Source of the DNA: Diorhabda sublineata
Taxonomy: Eukaryota > Arthropoda > Insecta > Coleoptera > Chrysomelidae
Reading direction: 5' to 3'
Assembly (NCBI RefSeq): GCF_026230105.1
Contig: NC_079478.1
Location: 15,143,653 to 15,207,652 of the forward strand
Length of the DNA stretch: 64,000 nt
The notes under the pieces were generated by a model. The model was not told the DNA's origin. It searched no databases and saw nothing but the letters and a program-made list of their open reading frames with translations. The position numbers were made by a program, and so were the translations under genes. This document shows positions 1-10,744 of this stretch, piece after piece. Numbering within the stretch: position 1 is the first letter of the stretch; every line of letters begins with the position of its first letter.

Positions 1-125
1 ACATGTAGCCTCTTCGCAACATCCCGAACAGTTATATGACCATTCTATCCAATTATGACTATGATTAGGTCATCATCAACAACACCAGGCCGGATCAGAA
101 CGTTTCTCATCTGTGAGAGAAAAAT
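1..125 (-). pseudogene. Tc1-like transposase N-terminal fragment, cut by window edge
   Basis: Read on the minus strand from an ATG near 111 there is one frame with a single internal stop that ends in the peptide HITVRDVAKRLH. This matches the first helix-turn-helix of Tc1-type transposases, the part that binds the terminal inverted repeats. The rest of the protein would lie to the left of the window. The match is short, so the family call (Tc1 rather than another paired-like HTH) is an inference. The in-frame TAG just before the helix indicates a dead copy. Confidence 0.45.
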
Positions 126-2555
126 CTTTTATACCAATTTTGACACGTGCGCTCTGCTAAGCAATCAGTACCATAAACTTCACATATTTTTTTATGAGCC
201 GTAGCAGCTTTCTTTCCTCTACAGAAATAAAATAGTTAAATATTTCGAAAATGTTTGTTTCTGCACTCCATTTAAAAATAATCTACAACTAATAGTTTTA
301 ATAAAAATCAGTCACTACTTGCTTCTAAAGTTACGTCAATGTGACCAGTATCTCGTGACAAAGGGCAAAGTACGGCACTAGCATAGATTATTCAAAAAAT
401 AAAATAAGGCTCTCTATCAGTAAAAGTTATTCGCACATGCGTCATATATGTAAAAGATGTGATGACAGTGAATTGCTTATTAAAATGCCGTCATGCCCTG
501 TTCAAGTTTGAGCGTTTTCAATTTTTTTCATTGTGTAGTCTACTCATTACTTGAAAGGCGTGCTTTATTCATTAAGTCAAAGGCTTTTCTGTAGACAATA
601 CACTATTTGTTCATTCAGATATTTCATTGTATTATTAACAATTAATGGGTTGACATTATTTCTATTATTATTATAATTGAACTGCTAGTAGACTAAACTC
701 ATTAGTAGAATCGACAAAGGGTACATAGGTCCATGAGTGGAAATAAGATCCCATTTTAAGTCAATAACCCTCCTCACAATATTACAAGTATTCAATAATA
801 CTAATTGTTCGAACAGTTTGCAAAAATTCCATTCAATCCATTGTTGTTATGTTTTCCATCAATTTTTTGGGTCCTTCACCTATCACAATTGACAGATAGT
901 GGCGGAATCTAAATACGTTGCTTTCGGAGTGGAATTTGTTTATTTTTCTGTGTTGATTCATCCTCGATTTTTGCAAGATATTTGTTTTTTCTCTGCAAGG
1001 CGATTGCTTTTCTCTTTGATGTTAATATCGTTCTGTGCAACGTATCTCGTTCGAACTTTTTAAAGGACTACTAAATCATGTTACTATCATTATTACTTAT
1101 TATGCAACAATTATAGTAAACTACTTTCAAAAATAAACAATTTCTAACAATATTTTCGAAAATATGTTCAAAATGTTCAATTAAGAATTTGAGAAGTTAT
1201 TTTATTATTAAAAAAAGTTCATAGTAGGAGAAACTTTGTTTCTCCATCTTCAAAATTGAATTAGAAATTTGAAAAATACCTAAGCCTCAAAACAAAATAT
1301 TGAGCTGATAATTCAAGAAAATGTTTCAATAAATAATTTACTATCTAACTCTCCTCTAAGAGGCAGTATTTAAGATAAAAATGAGGTTATCGATAATCAA
1401 CATTAAAAGAGAATTATTTAGTGTGACAATGTTATAAATCGATTCTTTTTTTGAGTCCCTAGAGAGTAAAAGTACCAAAAACGTCCCAAATATTTGTTAT
1501 AATTGATTACAAGACTCATGTTCATGTTTCTAAATGTATTGTTTAAGACAATGAATTCAAAAAATAGCGTATAGCATTTACACCCTGTATATATGTTAAA
1601 CACTAATTTTCTGATGAGTAAACTTTTAACCTCTTCGATATATTGATAATCATAAATATTTTAAATTGATTGAATTGTCCTTGTGTGTCAGGAAAAGCTT
1701 GATCATTCGTCAGATACGGAATATGAACTTTCCAAAGTCTCGATGTTTATTGTTTTCGCGATTAAAAAGCATTCATCACTAAAATCATGCTGTTTCATTG
1801 ATGATGATGTATAATTAATGTCAAAAATTGAATATGAAACATCGATTAATATTGATTATTGCATATATCCATTAGAAAATCCATCATTTATTGAGTCATA
1901 CGCAAAATTATCGAAGGATATCGATCGAATATAGAGAAAAGATTTAGATTTCAGTTGTATTTCAGAGAATTTCAAGTAGAAATTAAAAAAGTACTGGATA
2001 CTTTTCATCGAATTCAAATTTTGGGTTTCCAGCCAATATAAAACTATTCAAAATGTAGAATTTCATCAGAAATAATTACGATGGACAGTGAAGGCAACCG
2101 GGAAAAATCGTACAATACAGAACTGATCTGGTTTTGTTACTGATGAGCGACACTGGTCTTGATCTTACTTATTCTGCAAGACCAAGTCCATCTTTAGGTC
2201 TGCAAGATCAAAAAATGCAAAGCTTATGAAAGATCAAGACCTAGTACTGCAAAACAAAAATATAGCTTTCCACAAATCTAGTCAGACTTCTTTAATAAAA
2301 TTTAAATTGAGAATAAATGATGTTGTTTCCAAAGGAAACAATATTAACAATTGCTTCTCTTTTCCCTGGAGATGAGTTGAAAAACTTTCAGTTTCAATCT
2401 GTTTCAAATTAAAAAAAATTCTTAAGCGATATTTTTTTCATCACAAAATACAAAATAATAATTTAAATCAACTTATATCTGTACGTATAATTAAATTTTA
2501 TTTTTACATTCTTCTCTTTTCTTAATTTTTTCTGTGATCACAATTCCTTGTTATT
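126..2555. other. AT-rich stretch without recognisable gene
   Basis: No reading frame here has a recognisable family motif; the frames present are short and often lack a good start. One point of note is CACCCTGTATATA at 1580-1592, the inverted form of the TATACAGGGTG end seen on repeats elsewhere in the window. It may mark the edge of an old repeat lying to the left. Confidence 0.6.
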
Positions 2556-2559
2556 GTTT

Positions 2560-2735
2560 TGAACATAGTCGATAATACTACAAACAATTTAATGACTATC
2601 GCCATCACTTTTCTAGCCGATGAAAACGTCTGCTCTTAGGAGCAGATTGTCATTTCAAGAGGGTATTTGTGGATCCAGATTTAATCTTCAGTTATGAGCC
2701 GATGTAAAAAATCCGACTTATTTTGCTTAACCGCA
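2560..2735 (-). pseudogene. mariner transposase core fragment
   Basis: The minus strand reads NKSDFLHRLITED, a stop, IWIHKYP and, about 20 residues later, SSARKVMAIV. In mariner transposases the equivalent block is NK.DFL.RFITVDETWIHHYTPE....KSAGKVMASVFWD, which holds the first catalytic aspartate. Here that aspartate survives within ITED, the following ET is stop-plus-I, and the frame dies soon after. Nothing of the N-terminal DNA-binding part or of the later catalytic residues is visible, so this is an isolated scrap of roughly 55 codons. It sits about 250 bp upstream of the piggyBac element and is not related to it. Confidence 0.8.
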
Positions 2736-2980
2736 TAACTAATTTCTATGAAATGTTCAATCAAATTTCCTCTCAAAAACAAATATTTAATGACAGATCG
2801 ATAATAAATTTTTTCCGTTTTCAGAAAAATCTTAACAACCTATATTCAAAGAGAACATACGTTCAACTGCACAGATCCCCGGAAAGGGTGTTACGAATTA
2901 AGCCATCCAGCTATGTTTCTAACTTATCCAGCAGTACAACTCACGTATTAGAATAGTGTAGTACCGTTATTAGTTTTCTG

Positions 2981-4984
2981 TTAAATAGTTACGTCGCGTT
3001 CAGGGAACCCAGCAGCGCTATGAAATCAGTTAGGGATTTTTTGGTATCTAAGTATTTTACCTCTATATTTGTTTTTTACTATTATTTACTGTTAATACCT
3101 ACTCAATTAGAGTAGATATAAAGTTATAATAAAAGTATATAACAATAAATATTTGCAGATATTGGATTACGAGAAGCAGCAAGTCAGACTTTTTCGTCTA
3201 CTGCAAAAAGTTTTTCGTCTACTGCATTTGAAAATAAAATGGAGATTGATTCAGAAGATGATTGTTCTGAGATCGACAGCCTCAGTCAATGCGAAGCTGA
3301 ATCTGAGCCCTGGATACTAAGCAGGAAGCTTCTTCCGAGTCTGATGATGAAGATTATGAACCATAAAGAAAACGAATACCTAGTTTTACCGCTAAAGATG
3401 GAACAGTGTGGTGGAAACATAGTTTGGCTTCAAAAAGGGGAGAAACTCGTAGAGAAAATATAATTACTTACTTACCTGGGGCAGCGAAACAGGCAAAAAC
3501 CCCTGCAGAATGTTGGAATTTATTTATTTCATACACCATGCTAGACACAATAGTTGCATGTACGAATAAATTTATTAAAAAAAAATCTATTACCCATACC
3601 CGATACAGATCAACACGACCCACAGACAAAATTAAAGCAAAAGCTTTATTGGGCCTTTTATATTTAGCAGAATGTTTAAAAGGTGCCAGACAAAATCTTG
3701 AAGAACTGTAAGATAGAAAAGGGTGTGGAGTAGGAATTTTCTGGTTGAAAATGTTTCTAGGAAGGTTCCGTTTTTTGCTTCGTATATTACGTTTTGATGA
3801 TTGGGAAACAAGAAAAGTACGAAAAACCATAGATAAACTTGCTCCGATAAGAATGTTTCTGATGAATTTGTTGCAGCGACCATTAGACAATTGGGAGTTG
3901 CGTTACAATCGAAGAAAAGCTAGAGGCATTAGGGGGCTATGTAGTTTCCGCCAATACTTACCAAAAAAACCTGATAAATACGGCATCAAGATATTTGCGC
4001 TCGTAGACTCCAAGATGTGTTACAATAAAAACGTAGAGGTTTACGTGAGCAACCAAATGGACCATTTAAAGTGAGAAATGACTAAAAAAGTATTGTGGAG
4101 CGTCTAATAACACCAATTTCCCAAATATCGCGAAATATTACATGTAACAACTGGTTTACAACGTTACCATTTATAAATAATCTTTTGAAGAACCATTCCT
4201 TTAGAATTCAAGAATACGAAGTAAAGTCAAGTATGTTTGGTTTTCAAAAAGATATTATCCTTGTGTCGTATGTGCCAAAACAAAATAAAAATGTCTTATT
4301 AGCATCCAGTCCACACCACAACGACATGATTGATAAAGATTCAGTGCATTAATATAGACCAGAAATTGTCTCCTCTTATAATATGAGAAAAGGTGTAGTT
4401 GATACAATAGACCAACTTTGTTCGTTGTACAATGTGGCACATAATACCAGTAGGTGGTCCATGGAAATTTTCTAATCAACTATGAGGATAGCAGGTATAA
4501 ATGTATAAATAAAATACAATTCTAACAACAATGATAAAAGTCTTAAACTAAGACAGTTTTTGAAAACCATTACCTTATCATTAGTAAATGAACACTTGAA
4601 AAGCAGATCAGCAGCTCAAAATGTACCACTGGAAGTAAGAAATAGACGTCAAGAAGCAGCAAATATTATAATTATTCCTGGTTTGTTTTAGCATTTCCGT
4701 TTAAAAAAATGTATATTTCATTAGTTGCTGAATAAATATTTTTAAGAATAAAAACTGATTTTTATGCATCAAAATGTAGGGTTGTACAGAAGTGTGAAAA
4801 AAATATTAGAATAATATATTATCGAAGTGTACTCCCACATACGTCTGTATAAGAATATATTTGAATAGTAATTGCAAGGAAAATATTTTTGAATGAATAT
4901 CTATAAAAATACATATTTACTTATCGGGTCTGGTGACCCGGCGCTATCAAATTTTCAAAAGAGACGCTACCACCGCAGGGTTAA
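2981..4984 (+). mobile_element. piggyBac-like element, decayed
   Basis: A piggyBac-type transposase relic lies between a TTAA at 2981-2984 and a TTAA at 4981-4984. The 3' end reads CACCGCAGGG then TTAA, and its reverse complement TTAACCCTGCGG has the CCC start typical of piggyBac termini. The 5' end is degenerate. A shared subterminal motif supports the pairing: CCCAGCAGCGCTATGA near 3007-3022 and CCCGGCGCTATCAA near 4937-4950. piggyBac inserts at TTAA, so the boundaries are reasonable, but the 5' end is inferred from position and only partial similarity. Confidence 0.65.
3239..4690 (+). pseudogene. piggyBac transposase pseudogene
   Basis: The reading begins with an acidic N-terminus (EIDSEDDCSEIDSL), then changes frame near 3410 and continues with a block ending KAKALLGLLYLAECLKGARQ, a stop near 3709, then the conserved DDE_Tnp_1_7 region RFRFLLRILRFDDWETR, DKLAPIR, CSFRQYLPKKPDKYGIKIF and ALVDSK. 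After two stops near 4073-4117 it resumes with VERLITPISQISRNIT, NNWFTTLP, SSMFGFQKDIILVSYVPK, then YNMRKGVVDTIDQLCSLYNV and a stop at about 4472. The catalytic aspartate of the usual CDNWFT block is asparagine here (TCNNWFT), while ALVDSK and VDTIDQ keep theirs. About 30 residues that normally precede SSMFGFQKD are missing. The cut-and-paste enzyme is therefore inactive by several independent lesions. Confidence 0.85.
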
Positions 4985-5217
4985 CCAATACGCGAAGCGT
5001 CGAGGTTAGATATGATCTCGAGACAGGTATGAAACTTCCTACCGAGGTTTGTATACTATTTTATTCACAACCATCATATTTCAATCAAAACTGAAAAATC
5101 TTTGTTTCGTTCTGAACATACCTAAAATATTACTTTAACAAAAAATTTTACTCAAGATAATCAAGCAGGTACTGTTACTGTTGCTATATGGTAAACAATT
5201 GTCACCAATATAGATAA

Positions 5218-6075
5218 ATGTTAGATAAAGTCGGATGGAAAGAAGGAAGTAAGCATCGCTACCTAAAAGCTATTGAATTATATAGGAAGTGGTACGAAAA
5301 AAGAAAGTGGAGAATAACAGTTCAAACGTGTACTCTTAGCATATCCTGGAGAACAAACCAGACAAAAGAAACCATCCACTTTGTGGGGAATGTACAGTAT
5401 GAATCGAACGTTGCTACAAATTGAAGAAAAATTGATATTTCGAAACATGGAAAACTGTTGGTCTTCCTAAAACGACAAAATGTAGGCTTCAGGCCCAAGA
5501 AATCGAACGTATTTTCTAGTGAAAATATAGAGGATTTTTCAAACAAAGCTCCAATGAATTTCTATGATCTTTAAATAAGTATTTTTTAAAAAAATCGTGT
5601 TTGAACTTATACAAGTGCACAGTTATTATGGTATTATATTTTTCTTATTGTTGTAGGTCACATTAATAATAGGTGTATCTGGAACTTGCCGGACGAATTA
5701 GTGAAAATGAAAATTTTCGATGTTGCTTTTTTTGAAGAAAAATTTTCGGTTAAAATTCCAGATTCCAAAACACATACAAGTATATCATTTTTCATTACTG
5801 ATCCAGTATGGGTGAAGATCATCCGAGACTACATAAATTTGAGAAAAAAAATAGAAATCGATAAATTTTTAGTTCAACTTAGAGGAGGAATGGCAAGAAA
5901 TCAACCAATTGGGCACAATACAAGGACTCGATAGGTATTACAGACCACGCTCTAAGAAAAACCGCCGCTACGCTACTTACCAACAGCAGTGCAAATGTAC
6001 TCCAATTAAAAAGACTGGGAGGATGGAATGTTTACGATCACAATATTTTAGAGAGCGGGAAACGAGGGCGATAAG
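5218..6075 (+). pseudogene. Crypton-like tyrosine recombinase pseudogene
   Basis: Blocks in order: a basic helical stretch near 5220-5310; PKKSNVFSSENIEDF...APMNFYDL near 5498-5574, matching the segment just upstream of the recombinase fold; then, about 80 bp on and possibly across an intron, IIGVSGTCR, a one-base frameshift, and DELVKMKIFDVAFFEEKFSV, KIPDSKTHTSISFFIT. After another frameshift near 5925 come HALRKTAATLLTNSSANVLQ and LKRLGGW. The arginine in GTCR-DEL and the H..R in HALRKT correspond to tyrosine-recombinase active-site residues, and LKRLGGW is the usual block just before the nucleophile. The terminal tyrosine is not evident (NVYDHN may mark the spot). Insect Crypton elements and related host genes share exactly this order. 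It begins about 240 bp after the piggyBac end. Two frameshifts make it non-functional. Confidence 0.7.
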
Positions 6076-6175
6076 TAAAGGTGTGTAATATGACACTTTC
6101 TATCCTTCATTAACGTTGGTGACGACAGCATTGCATATATGGTTGTGGATAAATAAATTTTCAAATTTATTTGTT

Positions 6176-6484
6176 TCATCTGTTCGATATTTTCATTTCA
6201 TCACTCCCCTTCTCTATTCTGTTCTGTAGCTGTTCTTTCGCTTGTAGCTCTTCTTTTGTGTTTCTTTCTAATAACTCTAGGCGTAAGACATTGAAGCGAT
6301 TGAAATTTAAAACATAACAATTAGTCATCAAATAAAAACTTAATTTCAGTTGAGAGTTCGTGTCAAAAATATAAAAAGTCAACTTGGAATTGAGCTCACT
6401 CTGAGATATAAATGCATCGCTACTAAGAGATCTATTTTGTCCCTTCTTTCCGTTTACTAGATCTACACTGGATAGATTTGCCAT
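6176..6484 (-). other. unassigned open frame with helical, coiled-coil-like tail
   Basis: The 102-codon minus-strand frame begins ATG AANLSS-like with a serine-rich head (QNRSLSSDAFISQSELNSK) and ends with a charged helical tail (ELLERNTKEELQAKEQLQNR). The middle is AT-rich and hydrophobic, and a plausible 3' splice site (CGCCTAG) stands just before ELLERN, so this may be two exons around a short intron rather than one ORF. It lies downstream, in transcription direction, of the GM130-like exon and could belong to the same broken gene or to another coiled-coil gene. I do not recognise the family and assign no function. Confidence 0.3.
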
Positions 6485-6489
6485 AGTTC

Positions 6490-7435
6490 TTCGAACAGAC
6501 CCATATTAATGAATGCTATTATTGGAGGCAGAGTCGGAGAGATTAGTTCTCAACGTTCGATCCAGTCAAAAAGAATACGGATGGCTGCTGTCTTGTGTGT
6601 ATAGGTGTTTCCTCTTCTCAACAAAACCTGCAATCCCCGATGTTTGTTATATTTGTTCACTTAAAATGTTTAATTAAGCGAAACCATCTCGTCAGAGTAG
6701 ATTATTCCTGCTTAGGTCAATGTGTTTATTCGATAGTTCATAGCAGTTGTTTTCAATGAACAGTCCCGAGCGCTAAGATTGGATATTGAAACTTGACTGC
6801 GGCTTTCTAGATTTTTTGGTCCTGATTTCAAGTATTTTCACCCCGGAGCAACAGAATAGTTCTGGTCTGGTGAAGGGAGGCTAGGTCCAGGTTCGTCAGA
6901 TTATAAGCTTCTTCATTCCCATGCTACCACAAAATAGTTTCCTTGAACGGCGATTGATTTCTAACAGCATCCGTTTTTAATTAAATTATCTAGAATACTT
7001 GCGTTAGAATTCTTCCAAGAAAATTATATTGAAAGGATAAAGCACCATAATAAAGAAGACTGGGGAAATTAACATTAGTTTGAATGAGGTTAAAATTCTT
7101 CTTGCAATAAGTATCAGTCTCAAAACTCATAGTCAATTTTGAAATAAAAGCAGTGGAAATTAATTTATAAAACTCAAATTACTACAATTAACTTTCAGTC
7201 TTTCTTATTTTCTTATTAACGTATTTCACTAAACACTAGAAATTTGGTAAAATTATTTGCTTTCCAAAGAGTCAATAACATTTTAGATAATTCTCTGAAA
7301 ATAATTATATAATACTGCACAATGAATAATGAGTTTGTATCTTAATACATACATCTTGTTAATAAATTAATTTGAATTAGCTGATGGAACCTCAAATTCT
7401 TGAATAGGTATTTATACAATTTAAAATCATCTACC
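6490..7435. other. no gene seen
   Basis: The stretch 6490-6960 has a slightly higher GC content than its surroundings but no frame with a recognisable motif. From 6960 on it is AT-rich with only short frames. Confidence 0.5.
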
Positions 7436-7439
7436 TGTC

Positions 7440-7545
7440 TCTGCAATTATTTTCTCATTTCTTCAACATCGCTTTCTATTAATTTTGGAAACAGAAAGTA
7501 ATCACAGGGTACCAAATCATATGAATATGGGGGTTGTAGCGTGGT
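7440..7545 (-). pseudogene. mariner transposase C-terminal fragment
   Basis: The minus strand reads QPPYSYDLVPCDYFLFPKLI followed by ESDVEEMRK and a stop. This corresponds to the mariner block HPPYSPDLAPCDYFLFPKLK, which carries the last catalytic aspartate (kept here in PCDYF). Upstream on the same strand (to about 7864) an 81-codon frame may be degraded further element sequence, but I could not match it to the transposase. Only this block of about 30 residues is secure. Confidence 0.7.
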
Positions 7546-8099
7546 GGAACAAAAATATTTTCTTCATAAAGCGCAGTTCGACATCAAAACCTCACAGGGT
7601 AACACAGCGAGCTTAAAATTATTGACCAATAAAACGGATTTTGCTTCTTTTGGGATCCCGTGTTGTAATACTATTAGTTATAGTGAATATCCGTCCCGAA
7701 AATTCAGTGTAACTCATATTCATATGCCAACGTTTAGAAACTGAGAAACATTTACAAATCATTTCATAGAACGGAGCATTTCCAGTATTGTGGAAGATGA
7801 AAAAACTAACAATATAAGAACAGTCTAAACGCTCTGAAAAGTAATTCGTGTAGCCAGGATCCACTAGGATTAAGTTATCTTCTACATTGGTCCCTTAGAT
7901 CTGCTGATTTGTCTGTTATTGAAGATACCTATTGAACCTAGATACATCAGAGAATATTTAGGGAATTATTAAGCTTCAACCCGTTATTAAAGTTAGTAAG
8001 AAGAAACTTAGATCGTCCTGACACTATTTAAATAAACCGTTCGGTACATGTCTTCACATTGCTAAATAATATTATCACCTTCCAGAAATTTTGTTTACT

Positions 8100-8710
8100 A
8101 GAATCCTATTGTTTCAGTTTCACCTCATAATTGTAAAACTATATGTTCCAATCTTTATTTTTCTTCAGTCAAATTGGCGATATCTTCCATAGTCCTTTTC
8201 ACCTTATCTTCTAAACGTTTCATAGCTTCTTCTTTCCTATTATGTTCATTATTCAGCTCACAATCGTTGTTATTGTCAACGATATCGTTTTTGAATTTGT
8301 CTTCCAATTCCCGATTTATTATTTTCAATTCTTCTAGTTGCTTTCTTAAAGCGCTAACGTCATCACTATTTGTTTTTTCTCCTTGTATTCCACAATCTCG
8401 ATTTTTCTTATCGTTCAATTCATTTGTAAGCCTCGTTATTGTCTTTTTAGCTTCTTGGAGCTCATTTTGATTGTAATGAGAAGCACTGTCTTGAGCTTCG
8501 TAATATCTTAGCCTATCCGTTAGCTGTTCTTGCTGTATTATTCTTTTCCAAAACGAATTCTCGTAAATGGAACAATTCGCTATCTTTGATTTCTATAGCA
8601 TCCGTTAATTTTTGTAATTGCAATTCGATTTTTTATAATTTTTCTAGCAAATCTTTGTTGCTGGATTGCTCGGTACCAAGTTTTTTAGTTAATTCCACTT
8701 TGTCATTGTC
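8100..8710 (-). pseudogene. golgin GM130 (GOLGA2)-like exon, broken
   Basis: On the minus strand a good 3' splice site (TTTTTTTCATTTTCAG) at 8711 opens a long coiled-coil exon: DNDKVELTKKLGTEQ, LTDAIEIKDSELFHL, EQLTDRLRYYEAQDSAS, ELQEAKKTITRLTNEL, DVSALRKQLEELK, then TEEK, a stop, RLEHIVLQL, a stop and GETETIG. The run LEH..(L/I)QL.GETETIG is the hallmark near the C-terminal coiled coil of GM130, a cis-Golgi matrix protein involved in vesicle tethering, and the preceding heptads align with its QLVDQLQQQEAQGK and LQETQERLE region. There are in-frame stops near 8632, 8153 and 8120 and a frameshift near 8540. The retained intron boundary indicates a duplicated, unprocessed pseudogene fragment rather than a retrocopy. 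No other GM130 exon was found in the window. Confidence 0.65.
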
Positions 8711-10175
8711 CTGAAAATGAAAAAAATACGATGTTATGAAAAAATAATCACATAAAAAATTGAGTTTACCAAAACTCCACACATATTCGATATCGACATC
8801 AATGTGATTGATAAAGATGATATTAAATTGATAAAACATCAAACTTGTTTTTAATAAAATTATGTGTCATCCACTAATTTTTAAACTCATCATAAAGCCA
8901 TATTTTGTATGCCGGATGGCATTTTACTCATTGAGATTAAATACAATATTCTTCTTTATCCCAATATTAAAAATTTTAAATGAAAATAAGTAATTAAAGT
9001 CGAAGAAAAGCAGTATTTCTATTTTCACGCAACCAAAAAAGATAAATAATGGATTTTAAACAGCTTTCAATTATTTGCATCTAATATTTATGAAGAAAAA
9101 TGAGTAATTTGACAAAAATTCTCACTTAAAATTGCTAATAATACCTTTTTTCAAGCCCAGTTTGGTGAATAGATGATAAACGATCACTATGGATAGTTTA
9201 TTTTGTCTAATATTAGATAATAACACACTAGTTTGTGGCAAGCAAATAAAAAGCCCTTTTTTAAATTGTCACATCATAATGTAAACAACTCACAAAAAAA
9301 TACAGAGAATTGGTCGCCATATAAAAAAGTACCAGAGGTATCCGCCAAACTTTTGCTTCGATAGACATAATAGCACAGGACCGGCTTATGTTTTGTATCA
9401 CTGGGCGAGTTCGAAAGAATATTTTTTTGTTCCCAATATTCTATTTCGATTTAAAAAACTCACTTTGAACACAATGATTTATTAAATTTGACACTATAAT
9501 TTCCATGTGAAATTGATTATTATTTCCACAAATACATAGTTTTTTGTCTTGGTATCAAGCATTTTACATTTGACATTTAATATGTTTAAGATTAATTTCA
9601 TTTTATAATTTATCAAACTGACATATTCAAAGAATTTATTTTCATGTGGTAGAATTTTTATTGCGTGTTCGAATTTCTCTCTCATCGAATATTTTTAAGT
9701 TTACAGAAGCGATATTCAGACAGAGATTTAATAATCTTATAGTTGTTTGTCACCTATGTTTTAATAAACAACATAAATTCTCTTTTCTTCATTGGAAATT
9801 TTAAATTCCTTAAAAGTCGATTCTAATGTAAATGATAGCCTTTGACATACATAAAATAATTAAAAAAAACTGTTACATGATTGTTTTTTTCTAAACCGTC
9901 TGCAACAATAAGCTTCTTTCGGAATTTGTAATTTTATCCAATTAGTTTTATTTTTCCTAGTGTTCAGATAATTTGCATGTGTTGATCTTGACATTATATA
10001 TAATTATTGCTAGAAATTTTTATGTTAATTTGGTTATGAAGATATCTAAACGGAGACATTGATAATAATTGATTGTCTAAAACAAATTGAACACCCATAT
10101 TTCAATAATGTTTACAAATTTAGCTTTGCTCATATATTTGTCTTCAAGATTCATATGTGAGCAATAAATGAAACT
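8711..10175. other. AT-rich, no gene seen
   Basis: Only short frames without motifs. The first part may be intron of the GM130-like copy; no upstream exon was found. Confidence 0.5.
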
Positions 10176-10262
10176 AAGTTGGAATTTCTGGAGCCGTTGG
10201 CGATATTCATCCTGAACATACTGTTTACACCATCACTACACCAACACTCACAATTACATTGT

Positions 10263-10328
10263 CTGACGCGCGTTTCGATAACCAAGTTATCTTTTTCAGG
10301 AACTGAAGGTACTGTTTACGCGCGTCAG
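10263..10328 (-). ncRNA. degenerate hammerhead-ribozyme-like motif
   Basis: On the minus strand the order is CTGACGCGCG, T-A, a short arm, CTGAAAA, one extra A, GATAAC-TTG-GTTATC, GAAA, CGCGCGTCAG. The outer 10 bp pair perfectly and extend by the A-T pair expected next to the cleavage site; GATAAC/GTTATC is a perfect 6-bp stem II; GAAA follows it; and the site reads G-U-A, an allowed NUH triplet. The core box is CUGAAAA where the hammerhead needs CUGANGA, so the essential G is lost, and stem I is only about 3 bp. Hammerheads of this kind are known in Penelope-like and other retroelements. This copy should be inactive. No Penelope ORF is visible nearby. Confidence 0.4.
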
Positions 10329-10744
10329 TTCAACATCTATGTTGATGAAAGTTTTATGAGATACGATACCATGTGCCTAAAAAATCTTTGAAATGACAGA
10401 AATTGATTTGTAACACATATAAATATAAAGATCAATATCTGCTCAACTTATTGTTAGATTGCTAGGAACGTTCTTGATATTCCTATGTTCCCACAATGTG
10501 TTAATAAAAAACAACAAACATCACCATAAAAGAAACATTTTTGATTTTATTTAGAAATTATATTTAATTTGCAAAAATTACACATGAACTTTGTTTGATG
10601 ATCAATATATCGTATAATTTTACGCAGAGTTTTGATTGGAGAAATGTATGAGGACAGAAAAAAAACGCGTTGGTTTCTGAATTCACCACTCCATTTGTCT
10701 GAAATCACTTTCAGAAAACCACGTAATTTTGTAGGCCTCTACCT

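Noticed and set aside
3468..3890. 140-codon minus-strand frame
   Set aside because: Antisense shadow of the piggyBac transposase, which has clear motifs on the plus strand.
8174..8470. 98-codon plus-strand frame with serine- and phenylalanine-rich residues
   Set aside because: Complement of the GM130-like coiled-coil exon.
9360..9415. Possible tRNA-derived SINE promoter boxes (GAGTTCGAAAG)
   Set aside because: No matching A box at the right distance and no repeat copy elsewhere in the window.
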